This document shows, in pieces, positions 7,106 to 15,349 of a DNA stretch of 27,376 bases. Positions within the stretch are counted from its first letter, which is position 1; the number at the start of each line of letters is the position of its first letter. A program made the translations under genes and the position numbers. Origin of the DNA: Yinghuangia elevatio (lineage in GTDB: Bacteria; Actinomycetota; Actinomycetes; Streptomycetales; Streptomycetaceae); the NCBI RefSeq assembly GCF_040649515.1, contig NZ_JBEZFP010000126.1:1-27376 (forward strand), in the 5' to 3' direction. The notes beneath the pieces are model-generated. The model was not told the origin of the DNA and did not search any database. It saw only the letters and a program-made list of their open reading frames with translations.

Positions 7106-8316
7106 AGCATGACGTCGACGTCGGACCCGCGTTCCACCTCGGTGGCGTCCTCGGGCACGACGATCAGCGCGTTGGCCAGCGCCAGGCTTCCGATCAGGTG
7201 CGAGCCGTGTCCGCCCACCGGCGCCACCGCGCCCGGCTCCGCGGCGTCCTTCGCCGGGGTGTAGCGGGCCCGCACGAACTGCCGCTTGCCCTCCGGGGAC
7301 CGGAAGCCGCTCTCGCAGCGGGCCCGCACGATCGTGCGGTCCAGGTCCTCGGTGCCCTGCATGCGCAGCAGCGCCGGGCGTACGAAGACCTCGAACGACA
7401 CAAAAGCGCTCACCGGGTTGCCCGGCAGCGTGAAGATCGGCGTGTCGTCCGGCCCGATCGTGCCGAAACCCTGCGGCATGCCCGGCTGCATCGCGACCTT
7501 CTCGAACGCGACCGTGCCCAGGTCCGAAAGCACTTCCTTGACGACGTCGTACGCCCCCGCGCTCACCCCGCCGGTCGTCACGACGACGTCCGCCCGGATG
7601 AGCTGGTCCTCGATCGTGTCGATGAGTGCCTTGGGGTCGTCGGCGACGTTGCCGACGCGGTAGGCGATCGCGCCTGCCTCGCGCGCCGCCGCGGTGAGCA
7701 TGTAGCTGTTCGAGTCGCGGATCTGTCCGGCGGTCAACGGCCGCCCGGGCGGCACCAGTTCACTGCCGGTGGACAGGATCACCACGCGCGGCTTCGGACG
7801 CACCCGGATGCGGTCGCGGCCGATCGCCGCGAGGAGGCCGACCTGCGCCGAGCCCAGTTCGGTGCCGCCGGGCAGCACCGTCTGGCCCGCCGCCACGTCG
7901 TCGCCGCGGCGCCGGATGTACTGGCCCTCCTCGGGCGACCGCGTGATGCGTACGGTCGGCATGCCCGCGTCGGTCCATTCGACCGGCACGATCGCCTCGG
8001 TGCCCTCGGGGATCGGCGCGCCGGTCATGATGCGCGCGCAAGTGCCGGATTCGATGGGCAGGTCCGAGGAATTGCCGGCCGCGATGTCGGCGATCACGTC
8101 GAGGACCACCGGGTAGCGCTCACCGGCGTCGGCGACGTCCGCGAGCCGCACCGCGTACCCGTCCATCGACGAGTTGTCGAAGGGCGGGAGGTCGCCGGTC
8201 GCGGCGACGTCGTCGACGAGCAGGCTGCCGTGTGCGTCCAGAAGCTGGAGTTCGAGCGGTGACAGCGGTGCCACCCGTTCGAGGATCCCGGTCAGGTGCT
8301 CCTCGACGCTCTTCAT
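7099..8316 (-). CDS. glp: Gephyrin-like MoeA protein (Glp), molybdopterin molybdotransferase family
   Basis: A 405-residue MoeA-fold protein with motifs in order: LPPFDNSSMDGYAV (44-57), ARIMTGAPIPEGTEAIVPVE, GSELVPPGRPL, TTGGVSAGAYDVVKE (247-261), MQPGMPQGFG (276-285) and LPGNPVSAFVSFE (297-309). MoeA inserts molybdate into adenylylated molybdopterin. The actinobacterial paralogue encoded next to galU and the SepX/GlpR gene instead binds FtsZ and a membrane receptor in Corynebacterium and Streptomyces. Gene context (galU before it, RimJ-like and sepX genes after) points to Glp. Where E. coli MoeA has KPGKP, this protein has QPGMP. The start ATG 8314-8316 overlaps the galU stop (ATGA), so the two are translationally coupled. 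Enzymatic activity versus a purely cytoskeletal role is not decided by sequence. Confidence 0.92.
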   Translation of the reverse strand: MKSVEEHLTGILERVAPLSPLELQLLDAHGSLLVDDVAATGDLPPFDNSSMDGYAVRLADVADAGERYPVVLDVIADIAAGNSSDLPIESGTCARIMTGAPIPEGTEAIVPVEWTDAGMPTVRITRSPEEGQYIRRRGDDVAAGQTVLPGGTELGSAQVGLLAAIGRDRIRVRPKPRVVILSTGSELVPPGRPLTAGQIRDSNSYMLTAAAREAGAIAYRVGNVADDPKALIDTIEDQLIRADVVVTTGGVSAGAYDVVKEVLSDLGTVAFEKVAMQPGMPQGFGTIGPDDTPIFTLPGNPVSAFVSFEVFVRPALLRMQGTEDLDRTIVRARCESGFRSPEGKRQFVRARYTPAKDAAEPGAVAPVGGHGSHLIGSLALANALIVVPEDATEVERGSDVDVMLL

Positions 8317-9239
8317 CCCCGCAGCTCCTCGTCGACATACGTTTTCAGCCAGGACCGGAATTCCGGACCCAGGTCTTCACGCTCGCACGCAAGTCTGACG
8401 ATAGCCCGCAGATAGTCCCCGCGATCGCCTGTGTCGTACCGGCGCCCGGTGAACAGTACGCCGTGCACGGGGCCGCCCGCGCCCGCATCGCGCATTGCCA
8501 GCTCGCGCAGCGCGTCCGTCAACTGGATCTCGCCACCGCGGCCCGGTGCGGTGGCCTCCAGGACCGGGAACACCGCCGGGTCGAGCAGGTAGCGGCCGAT
8601 GACCGCGAAGGAACTCGGCGCGGAATTCGCGTCCGGCTTCTCGACGAGGTCGGTCACCCGCACGACGTCGGCGTGATCGGTGGGCTTGACGGCGGCGCAC
8701 CCGTAGAGGTGGATCTGCGACGGGTCGACCTCGATGAGCGCCACGACGCTGCCGCCGAGTTGCTCGCGGACCTCCAGCATGCGGGTGAGCAGCGGGTCGC
8801 GCGGGTCGATCAGGTCGTCGCCGAGCAGCACGGCGAACGGCTCCTCGCCGACGTGCGGCTGCGCGCACAGCACGGCGTGGCCGAGCCCGCGCGGGTCGCC
8901 CTGCCGCACGTAGTGGATCGCGGCGAGCGCGCTCGACTCGCGTACGCGGCGCAGGCGCTCGGCGTCGCCCTTGGCGGCGAGCGCCTCCTCCAGTTCGTAC
9001 GCGCGGTCGAAGTGGTCCTCGAGCGGCCGCTTGTTGCGCCCGGTCACCATGAGGATGTCGTGGAGCCCGGCCGCCACCGCCTCCTCGACCACGTACTGGA
9101 TGGCCGGTTTGTCGACGACCGGCAGCATTTCCTTCGGGGTCGCCTTCGTCGCGGGCAGGAACCGGGTGCCCAGCCCGGCCGCGGGGACGACGGCTTTGGT
9201 GATGCCCCGCTTGGGTCGGGGTGGGGTCGCCGAGTTCAT
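8313..9239 (-). CDS. galU: UTP--glucose-1-phosphate uridylyltransferase GalU
   Basis: A 308-residue nucleotidyltransferase making UDP-glucose from UTP and glucose-1-phosphate, feeding cell-wall, glycolipid and polysaccharide synthesis. Visible motifs are the nucleotide-binding loop AVVPAAGLGTRFLPATKATP, then KEMLPVVDKPAIQYVVEEA, VTGRNKRPLEDHFD, AVLLGDDL with the metal-binding Asp pair, VEKPDANSAPSSFAVIGRYL, and GEIQLTDALRELA. Length and motif order match bacterial GalU. Start ATG 9239 is chosen because the conserved sequence begins about 12 residues later. Upstream there is no strong Shine-Dalgarno sequence. It is the first gene of the minus-strand run and lies divergent to the 5-FCL gene, so the 231-bp gap should hold both promoters. 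The stop overlaps the glp start. Confidence 0.96.
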   Translation of the reverse strand: MNSATPPRPKRGITKAVVPAAGLGTRFLPATKATPKEMLPVVDKPAIQYVVEEAVAAGLHDILMVTGRNKRPLEDHFDRAYELEEALAAKGDAERLRRVRESSALAAIHYVRQGDPRGLGHAVLCAQPHVGEEPFAVLLGDDLIDPRDPLLTRMLEVREQLGGSVVALIEVDPSQIHLYGCAAVKPTDHADVVRVTDLVEKPDANSAPSSFAVIGRYLLDPAVFPVLEATAPGRGGEIQLTDALRELAMRDAGAGGPVHGVLFTGRRYDTGDRGDYLRAIVRLACEREDLGPEFRSWLKTYVDEELRG

Positions 9240-9470
9240 GGTCGAAGACTCTAATCGCGCCTTCTGAGCATCGCGTGAGAAGGAGCCTGATTGTCCGAAA
9301 GCCATGGGCCCGGGTCGGCGTCCGGCGGGGCTCGGGAAAGGCTGCGGGGAGCGCCGGGACGGGCTGCGGTGTGCGCCGGGACGGCCCTCCGTGGCGGACG
9401 TGTGGGTACGGAGCGGCGCGGACGGACCTCGGCCGGCCGTCGGGGCCGGGCGGCGATCTAGAGTCGGATC

Positions 9471-10193
9471 ATGGCCGACGAACTCCTGCCCGGACCAGAT
9501 GCGGACGCCGGCGTGTCGGATGCCGCGGTGTCGGACGCCGCCGTGTCGGATGCCGCCGTGTCGGGTGCCGCCGTGTCGGGTGCCGCCGTTGCAGCGCGCG
9601 CCGCCAAGGCCGCGCTGCGGGCGCGGCTGCTCGCCGCACGGACGCGCCAGGACGCCGCCGAACGCGCGTACGCGGCACGGGCGCTGGGTGCCGCACTCGG
9701 CGCGCTGCCGGAGTTGGCGGAGGCGCGAACGGTCGCGGCGTATGTCCCGGTCGGTTCGGAGCCTGGTCCCGCCGACCTCGCGGCGGTGCTCGCGGGCTCG
9801 GGGCGGCGTGTGCTGCTGCCGGTGCTGCTGGCGGACAACGATCTCGACTGGGCGGTGTACGACGGCCCCGCGTCGTTGCTCGCCGCCGCCCGGGGTCTGC
9901 GCGAGCCGGGCGGGCGGCGGCTCGGCCCCGACGCGGTGGCGGACGCCGACCTGGTGGTGGTGCCGGGGCTGGCGGTCGATCGGCACGGCATGCGCCTTGG
10001 GCGGGGCGGCGGTTCCTACGACCGGGCGCTTGCCCGGCTGGCACCCGGCGCGTTCACGGCCGTCCTGCTCTACGACGGCGAACTGCTGGAGGCCGTCCCG
10101 GCCGAGCCGCACGACCGACCGGTGCGTGCGGCCCTTCTGCCGGAACGGACCGTGCGATTCGGCCCTGAGTACGTGCGGCCCGCGTCGGACTGA
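9471..10193 (+). CDS. 5-formyltetrahydrofolate cyclo-ligase with repeat-bearing N-terminus
   Basis: A 240-residue protein. From about residue 43 it is a 5-FCL/MTHFS domain: AAKAALRARLLAARTRQ, TVAAYVPVGSEPG, RRVLLPVLL and VVVPGLAVDRHGMRLGRGGG followed by SYDR, the ATP/substrate-binding signature of the family (165-184). The enzyme converts 5-formyl-THF to 5,10-methenyl-THF using ATP, keeping folate available for one-carbon metabolism. Residues 14-40 are five AVSDA/AVSGA pentads, encoded by imperfect 15-bp direct repeats at about 9512-9590; they are not part of the family domain. ATG 9471 is the only good start before the domain, but its Shine-Dalgarno (GAG) is weak. The gene is divergent from galU and converges with the penicillin acylase gene, only 12 bp apart. 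Confidence 0.92.
   Translation: MADELLPGPDADAGVSDAAVSDAAVSDAAVSGAAVSGAAVAARAAKAALRARLLAARTRQDAAERAYAARALGAALGALPELAEARTVAAYVPVGSEPGPADLAAVLAGSGRRVLLPVLLADNDLDWAVYDGPASLLAAARGLREPGGRRLGPDAVADADLVVVPGLAVDRHGMRLGRGGGSYDRALARLAPGAFTAVLLYDGELLEAVPAEPHDRPVRAALLPERTVRFGPEYVRPASD
9512..9590. repeat. 15-bp in-frame coding repeat in the 5-FCL gene
   Basis: Five imperfect copies of a 15-bp unit, consensus GTGTCGGATGCCGCC, follow each other in frame. They encode AVSDA twice and variants, with GGT (Gly) replacing GAT/GAC (Asp) in the later copies. The array lies wholly in the N-terminal extension. Copy number could change without breaking the frame. Confidence 0.9.
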
Positions 10194-10205
10194 GGCACGC
10201 GACCG

Positions 10206-13184
10206 CTACGGATTCGCGGGCGGCGCCCCCGAAGGCGCGCCCTCGGGAGGCAGGCCCGGCTGCTGCCCAGGTTGCCCCGGTTGTTGCCCCGGCGCCCCGC
10301 CCGGCGGGGCCTGGCCGCCCGGGGCGGGTGGCGCGCCGTCCGGTTCGAGCACCAGCGTGTGTTCGGCCGACGCCTCGACCGCGGGCCGGGTGAAGGCCCA
10401 AGGCAGCGACCTGCCCTGCTTCCACAGCTCGGTCTGGTCCGTGTAGTTGTCGTGCCACACGTGGCCGGACGCACCGGTGAGGTTGATCCAGCGCGACCCG
10501 TCGAGGTCGGAGAGGTCCACGACCATGCGCATCGACGGCACGGTGGTCACCTCGTACCCGCGCGCCGCGTTCCAGCCGGTCGCGTCCACGAGGCCTTCGC
10601 CGCCGCCCAACTGGTACTCGCCGCGGTTGAGCATCCACTTGACCGCGCCGGGGCCGTCGGTGCCGAGTGTCTGGTTGCGCAGCTCCAGCGTGTGCAGGCG
10701 TCCCCAGTTCCAGCTGTCGATGTCCCTGCCCATCTTGGCCGTCAGTTCCTTGCGGGCCGCCGTCATGGCCTTGAGCAGCAGGGCATCGCGCGTGGTGATC
10801 TTCCCGGGGTCGTCGGAGATGTTCCACCAGGGGCTCTCGGCGTCCGGCAGCAGACTGCGGACCACCTCGAACCACCGGTCGCCGCCGTCGGGTTGCGCGG
10901 TCGCGTCGTCGCGTTCGCCGCAGTGCGTCTTCCCCGTGGTGTTGTCCAACTGGCAGTCGCCGGTCGCGCGTACCGAGAACGGCATCTTGTCGCCGAAGGC
11001 GAGCAGCAGCATCTGGCGCCACACGCCGTTGAAGAACGCGGCGGCCTTCGAGTCGGGCTGCTGGCGGAAGTCCCAGCCCTTGAGCAGGTTCTGCGCCTCG
11101 CGGATCCACGGGTCCTTGACCTCGACGTCGAGGAGGTAGGGCACCAGTGTCTCGGCGATCGGATTGCGGTCGTCCAACTGCATGCGCGACATCGCCTGCG
11201 GGTCGACCTTCGGCTGCGCGTTGATCATGTCGATGATGCGCTGGCTGCGGGAGCCGTACCCCCAGTCGGTGGTGAGGGTGTACGGGTACGTCGGCGGCGT
11301 CACGGCGTTGTTGGCGGTGACGATGTAGCCCTCGGGCGGGTTGTAGCGGAAGGGCAGCGAGTCGAACGGGATCATGTTGTCCCACTCGTAGTCGGTCTCC
11401 CAGCCGTACGCCGGCCAGCGGCCGTCGCCGCCGCGGCGCACCGGGATGCGGCCCGGGGCCTGGTAGCCGATGTTGCCGTCGACGTCCGCGTACACGACGT
11501 TCTGCGACGGCACGTCGAAGCCGCGCAGCGCCTCGCGGAACGAGTTCCAGTCGGTCGCCCGGTCGAGCTGGAAGACGGACTCCATGGTCGTGCCCGGTTC
11601 CAGCGCGGTCCAGCGCAGGGCGACGGCGAAGCCGTCCTCGCGCTGCGGTCCGGGGTCGGGGATGGGCGCGTCCTTGCCGACCTCTTCGAGCTCGTCGGAG
11701 GCCTCGGACAGGATCGGGCCGTGCCGTGTGGACCGCACGGTGATGGTGCGGTCCGCGCCGCCGGAGACCTTGATGACCTCGGTGCGCACGTCCTCGAACG
11801 GCAGGAACTCGTTGTTGAAGAGGTAGCCCGTGTCGTTGACCTTCTCCAGGTACAGGTCGGTCACGTCGGCCCCGAGGTTGGTCAGGCCCCACGAGATCTT
11901 CTGGTTGTGGCCGATGACGACACCGGGCATGCCCGCGAAGGTGAAGCCGGATACGTCGTACGCACACGTCGGGCTGACCGTGCGGCAGTGCAGGCCCATC
12001 TGGTACCACGCCGACGGCAGCGAGGCCGACAAGTGCGGGTCGTTGGCCATCAGGGGCTTGCCGGTGGTGGTGCGGCTACCCGCGATGACCCACGAGTTCG
12101 ACCCGACACCGGCCGAGCGGTCGGTGAAGATCGGCGGCAGCGACTCCAGCGTCTCGGACAGCTCGGTCAGCGCCCGGGACGCGCTCCGCGACGGTACGGG
12201 CGGCGTCGCGTCCGGCTTGAACTCCTCGGCCGCGGGGTCGTTGGGGTTCTTCACGACGGCGCCCGACGGCACGATCGGCTGGTTGCGCTCGTAGGGGTAC
12301 GGCGGGTACAGCTCGTCGATCTGGTTGACCGTCAGTTTCTCGGACAGCAGCGCGCGGTCGATCTCGTCCTGGAGGTTGGCGCGCAGGTCCCACGCCATCG
12401 CCTTGAGCCACGCGACGGAGTCGACGGGGGTCCACGGCTCGGGCTCGTAGTCGTCGCGGACGAAGCCGAGCAGGGCGTACTCGAAGGACAGTTCGTCGGG
12501 GTCGCGGTTGTCGATGTAGCTGTTCACCCCGGCGGCGTATGCCTCGACGTACGCGCGGGCCTCGGGGGTCAGCTTCGCGAGCTCCTGCTCGGCGACCCGG
12601 TGCCAGCCGAGTGTGCGCAGGAAGACGTCGTTGTCGACCTGCGAGGAGCCGAACATCTCGGAGAGGCGTCCGGCGGTCATGTGGCGGCGTACGTCCATCT
12701 CCCAGAAGCGGTCCTGGGCCTGCACGTATCCCTGCGCGCGGAACAGGTCTTCGGGGGTGTCGGCGTAGATCTGCGGGATGCCGTTCTTGTCGCGCAGCAC
12801 CTCGACGTTCGCGGACATGCCGGGGACCTTGACGGCGCCGTCGAGGTCGGGGAACGAGCGGCGGCTGAGGTCCCAGCCGTACCAGCCGAGCGCGCCGGCC
12901 ACGACGGCGAGCAGGACCACGAGCGCGATGGACGCGTTGCGCAGCCGGCGGATGCGGCGGCGCTTGGGGCGCGGCGAACGCCCCCGGGCGGGGCGCTCGG
13001 CGACGTGTTGTACGCCCGGCGGAGGCGTGGGTCCGGGGTCCGTCGCCCCGGTCGCGGTCGCCTGGGCCGGGGCCTGGGCGGTCGCGGGGATCCGGTCGGT
13101 CGCGGGGACGGAGCCTGAAACGTCCGGAAGATCCGATACGGACGACTCGGGCGACTCCGGGCCGGGCGTGTTCGAGGCGGGCAT
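10206..13184 (-). CDS. Penicillin acylase family protein (membrane-anchored Ntn hydrolase)
   Basis: A 992-residue protein of the penicillin amidase (peptidase S45) family. After an 80-residue Pro/Ala-rich basic N-terminus comes one hydrophobic helix (about 83-100, IALVVLLAVVAGALGWYGW) that should act as a signal anchor. The alpha-chain begins at VEVLRDKNGIPQIYAD, with AQGYVQAQDRFWEMDV next. The N-terminal nucleophile site is GVGSNSWVIAGSRT, with Gly then Ser362 (codon 12099-12101), where precursors are cleaved to free the catalytic Ser. MANDPHL and the C-terminal ASGHVWHDNY motif complete the family pattern. Members hydrolyse amides such as beta-lactam side chains, N-acyl-homoserine lactones or lipopeptides; the substrate here is unknown. 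The last 45 residues are Pro/Gly/Gln-rich. Start ATG 13184 has AGGA 5 nt upstream; a TTG one codon earlier is possible. Confidence 0.92.
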   Translation of the reverse strand: MPASNTPGPESPESSVSDLPDVSGSVPATDRIPATAQAPAQATATGATDPGPTPPPGVQHVAERPARGRSPRPKRRRIRRLRNASIALVVLLAVVAGALGWYGWDLSRRSFPDLDGAVKVPGMSANVEVLRDKNGIPQIYADTPEDLFRAQGYVQAQDRFWEMDVRRHMTAGRLSEMFGSSQVDNDVFLRTLGWHRVAEQELAKLTPEARAYVEAYAAGVNSYIDNRDPDELSFEYALLGFVRDDYEPEPWTPVDSVAWLKAMAWDLRANLQDEIDRALLSEKLTVNQIDELYPPYPYERNQPIVPSGAVVKNPNDPAAEEFKPDATPPVPSRSASRALTELSETLESLPPIFTDRSAGVGSNSWVIAGSRTTTGKPLMANDPHLSASLPSAWYQMGLHCRTVSPTCAYDVSGFTFAGMPGVVIGHNQKISWGLTNLGADVTDLYLEKVNDTGYLFNNEFLPFEDVRTEVIKVSGGADRTITVRSTRHGPILSEASDELEEVGKDAPIPDPGPQREDGFAVALRWTALEPGTTMESVFQLDRATDWNSFREALRGFDVPSQNVVYADVDGNIGYQAPGRIPVRRGGDGRWPAYGWETDYEWDNMIPFDSLPFRYNPPEGYIVTANNAVTPPTYPYTLTTDWGYGSRSQRIIDMINAQPKVDPQAMSRMQLDDRNPIAETLVPYLLDVEVKDPWIREAQNLLKGWDFRQQPDSKAAAFFNGVWRQMLLLAFGDKMPFSVRATGDCQLDNTTGKTHCGERDDATAQPDGGDRWFEVVRSLLPDAESPWWNISDDPGKITTRDALLLKAMTAARKELTAKMGRDIDSWNWGRLHTLELRNQTLGTDGPGAVKWMLNRGEYQLGGGEGLVDATGWNAARGYEVTTVPSMRMVVDLSDLDGSRWINLTGASGHVWHDNYTDQTELWKQGRSLPWAFTRPAVEASAEHTLVLEPDGAPPAPGGQAPPGGAPGQQPGQPGQQPGLPPEGAPSGAPPANP

Positions 13185-13604
13185 CAAGATCCTTCACGAT
13201 CGGTGCGGCAAGGGACACCTTAGAGCGGAGGGGCGCACGCCACCGACGCAGTGGTTCGCGAGGGCGTTCCGCGGGGTATAGGGCCGCCTCGGATCCGATC
13301 CTTCACTTTGGTAAAATATTCGCCAGGCGAAGGTAATGCCCCGTCAGGAGCCTTTCGCGGATTGTTCGGTGGGCATCCGGGTGGGCCCGGACGTACCGCG
13401 AGAATGCGCGCCAAAGCCGTTGCCGTGTACGCAGCTTGCGGCGCGCGCGGATGCGGAGTTGTGCGGCCGACGGGCATGTCCGGGACGTCGGCCCGGGCGC
13501 GCACCGGGTACAAGTTGGGGCACACACGGAGGTGCACGTCGGGGCGATGCGACCCGGGCGAATCGCCGACGTGCGCAAGACTCCTGACCTGACGACCCGA
13601 GCAG

Positions 13605-13622
13605 GACCCCGGGCCCGGGGTC
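13605..13622. repeat. 18-bp perfect palindrome in the acylase/antiporter gap
   Basis: GACCCCGGGCCCGGGGTC is its own reverse complement. It could be a dimeric regulator site or a GC-rich cruciform. It lies about 20 bp before the 10-bp repeat array. Confidence 0.85.
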
Positions 13623-13640
13623 GACGGGGCCGGACCGGAC

Positions 13641-13750
13641 CCGAGAAGGCAAGAGGAAGGCCCAACAAGGGCCGACCAGGCAAGACACGGCCCGTACAAG
13701 GCCCGAGAAGGCTTGAGAAGGCCTGAGAAGGCCCGACAAGGCAAGACCCG
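13641..13750. repeat. Imperfect ~10-bp direct repeats, consensus CCGAGAAGGC
   Basis: About ten consecutive units resemble CCGAGAAGGC, including CCGAGAAGGC itself twice, TTGAGAAGGC, CTGAGAAGGC, CCGACAAGGC and CCGTACAAGGC. Unit length is 10 nt, sometimes 11, which is close to one turn of the DNA helix. The strand is purine-rich. The array ends about 100 bp before the antiporter start, in its leader or promoter region. Confidence 0.8.
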
Positions 13751-13783
13751 AACCGAGCAACAGACCGAACCGAGCAACAGACC
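13750..13783. repeat. 17-bp perfect tandem duplication
   Basis: GAACCGAGCAACAGACC occurs twice back to back (13750-13766 and 13767-13783), immediately after the 10-bp repeat array and about 80 bp before the antiporter start. Confidence 0.92.
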
Positions 13784-13861
13784 CGAAAAAGATCCCGAAT
13801 AGATGACGACGCGTCCGATCGTCGATGGTGGCCGGACCGACGACCGCCGGAGGTGCCGTTC

Positions 13862-15349
13862 GTGTCCGTGGACGAGCTGAACACCGTTCTCGCCCTCGGT
13901 GCACTGGTCATGCTGGTCGCCGTGGTCGCGGTTCGGCTCGCGACCCGCACCGGCATGCCGAGCCTTCTGATCTACCTCGGCATAGGGGTGTTGATCGGCG
14001 GCGACGTCCTCGGCCTGTCGTTCAACAACGCCGAACTCACCCAGACCCTGAGCTATGCCGCCCTCGTGCTGATCCTCACCGAGGGTGGGATCAGCACCAA
14101 TTGGCAGCAGATCAAACCGGCGGTGCCGGCGGCGGCCGTACTCTCGACGGTCGGCGTCGGGGTGAGCGTCGGCATCGTGGCGTTCGCGGCGAAGTTCGTC
14201 CTGGACGTCGACTGGTCCACGGCCATCCTGATGGGCGCGATCGTGTCGTCGACGGACGCGGCGGCGGTGTTCTCGGTGCTGCGTACCCTCCCGCTGCCCA
14301 AGCGGCTCACCGGGCTGCTGGAGGCCGAATCCGGGTTCAACGACGCGCCCGTGGTCATCCTCGTGGTCACCTTCGCGCACGCCGGATCGCACCCCTGGTA
14401 CCAGGTGGTCGGCGAGATCGTCCTCGAACTGGCCATCGGATTCGCGATCGGCGTCGCGATCGGGAAGATCGGCGCGTGGGCGCTGCGGCACATCGCGCTG
14501 CCGGCGTCCGGCCTGTACCCGATCGCGGTCATCGCGTTGTGCGTACTGGCGTACGCCGCGGGCGCATTGGCGCACGGCAGCGGCTTCCTGGCGTGCTACC
14601 TCGCGGCTCTCGTGCTCGGCAACGCCCCGCTCCCGCACAAGGCGGCCACGCGCGGCTTCGCCGAAGGCGTCGGCTGGATCGCGCAGATCGGGCTGTTCGT
14701 ACTGCTGGGCCTGCTGGTGACCCCGCACGAACTCGGGGGCGCGATCGTACCGGCGCTGGTCATCGGGACGGTGCTGCTGCTGGTCGCGCGGCCGGCGTCG
14801 GTGATCGTGTCCACGCTGCCGTTCCGGGTGCCCTGGCGCGAGCAGATCATCTTGTCGTGGGCCGGCCTGCGCGGTGCCGTGCCGATTGTGCTCGCGACGA
14901 TCCCGATGGTCGAAGGGGTGACGGACGCGAGGCGGCTGTTCAACATCACCTTCGTGCTCGTGGTGGTGTTCACGATCGTGCAGGGCCCGACGCTGCCGTG
15001 GATCGCCCGACAGGTCGGCTTCGGCGGCAAGCCGCAGGCGGAGGACCTGGGCGTCGAGTCGGCGCCGCTCGACAAACTGCGCGGGCACCTGTTGTCCGTG
15101 CACGTGCCGCAGGGGTCGCGCATACACGGTGTGGAGATCAACGAGCTGCGGTTGCCGCGAGGGGCCGCGGTGACGTTGGTCGTACGCGGCGAGGAGAGCT
15201 TCGTGCCGGGGCCGACCACAGTCCTGCAGCGCGAGGACGAACTGCTCGTCGTGACGACGGAGGAAGTCCGGGACGCGGCGGAACGGCGGCTGCGGGCGGT
15301 CAGCCGTGGCGGCAAGCTCGCGGGGTGGTTCGGCGAGCACGGAACCTGA
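13862..15349 (+). CDS. CPA1-type cation/proton antiporter with TrkA_C domain (NhaP2-like)
   Basis: A 495-residue membrane protein with about 12 helices, beginning ALGALVMLVAVVAVRLATRT. Family motifs are SSTDAAAVFSVLR (about 129-141) and ESGFNDAPVVILVV (about 156-169), which carry the acidic residues of the ion site in CPA1 exchangers, and WAGLRGAVPIVLA later on. Residues from about 400 form a soluble TrkA_C (RCK_C) domain: VPQGSRIHGVEINELRLPRG, then AAVTLVVRGEESFVPGPTT and LQREDELLVVTT. This layout matches NhaP2/CvrA-type K+(Na+)/H+ antiporters, in which the C-domain senses a ligand. The start is GTG 13862, with GGAGG at 13849-13853 and 8-nt spacing. The in-frame GTG 13853 overlaps that Shine-Dalgarno and is less likely. 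Confidence 0.9.
   Translation: MSVDELNTVLALGALVMLVAVVAVRLATRTGMPSLLIYLGIGVLIGGDVLGLSFNNAELTQTLSYAALVLILTEGGISTNWQQIKPAVPAAAVLSTVGVGVSVGIVAFAAKFVLDVDWSTAILMGAIVSSTDAAAVFSVLRTLPLPKRLTGLLEAESGFNDAPVVILVVTFAHAGSHPWYQVVGEIVLELAIGFAIGVAIGKIGAWALRHIALPASGLYPIAVIALCVLAYAAGALAHGSGFLACYLAALVLGNAPLPHKAATRGFAEGVGWIAQIGLFVLLGLLVTPHELGGAIVPALVIGTVLLLVARPASVIVSTLPFRVPWREQIILSWAGLRGAVPIVLATIPMVEGVTDARRLFNITFVLVVVFTIVQGPTLPWIARQVGFGGKPQAEDLGVESAPLDKLRGHLLSVHVPQGSRIHGVEINELRLPRGAAVTLVVRGEESFVPGPTTVLQREDELLVVTTEEVRDAAERRLRAVSRGGKLAGWFGEHGT

Larger units (their letters stand above)
13185..13861. other. Divergent intergenic region rich in short repeats, no convincing gene
   Basis: A 677-bp gap between the divergent acylase and antiporter genes. 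Open frames here lack family features and start signals, so I call none. It holds an AT-rich spot (TTTGGTAAAATATTC near 13306-13320), an 18-bp perfect palindrome at 13605-13622, a run of roughly 10-bp repeats at 13641-13750 and a 17-bp tandem duplication at 13750-13783. Promoters for both genes must lie here, but I cannot place -10/-35 boxes with confidence. Confidence 0.7.

Noticed and set aside
6346..8262. 638-codon plus-strand frame across moaC and glp
   Set aside because: Shadow frame; both minus-strand proteins carry clear family motifs.
10272..13118. 948-codon open frame antisense to the penicillin acylase gene
   Set aside because: It is a composition-driven shadow: Val/Arg/Gly/Asp-rich with no motif, while the opposite strand has a full family pattern.
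13220..15340. 706-codon antisense frame over the antiporter
   Set aside because: Arg/Asp/His-rich shadow; the antiporter on the plus strand is well supported.
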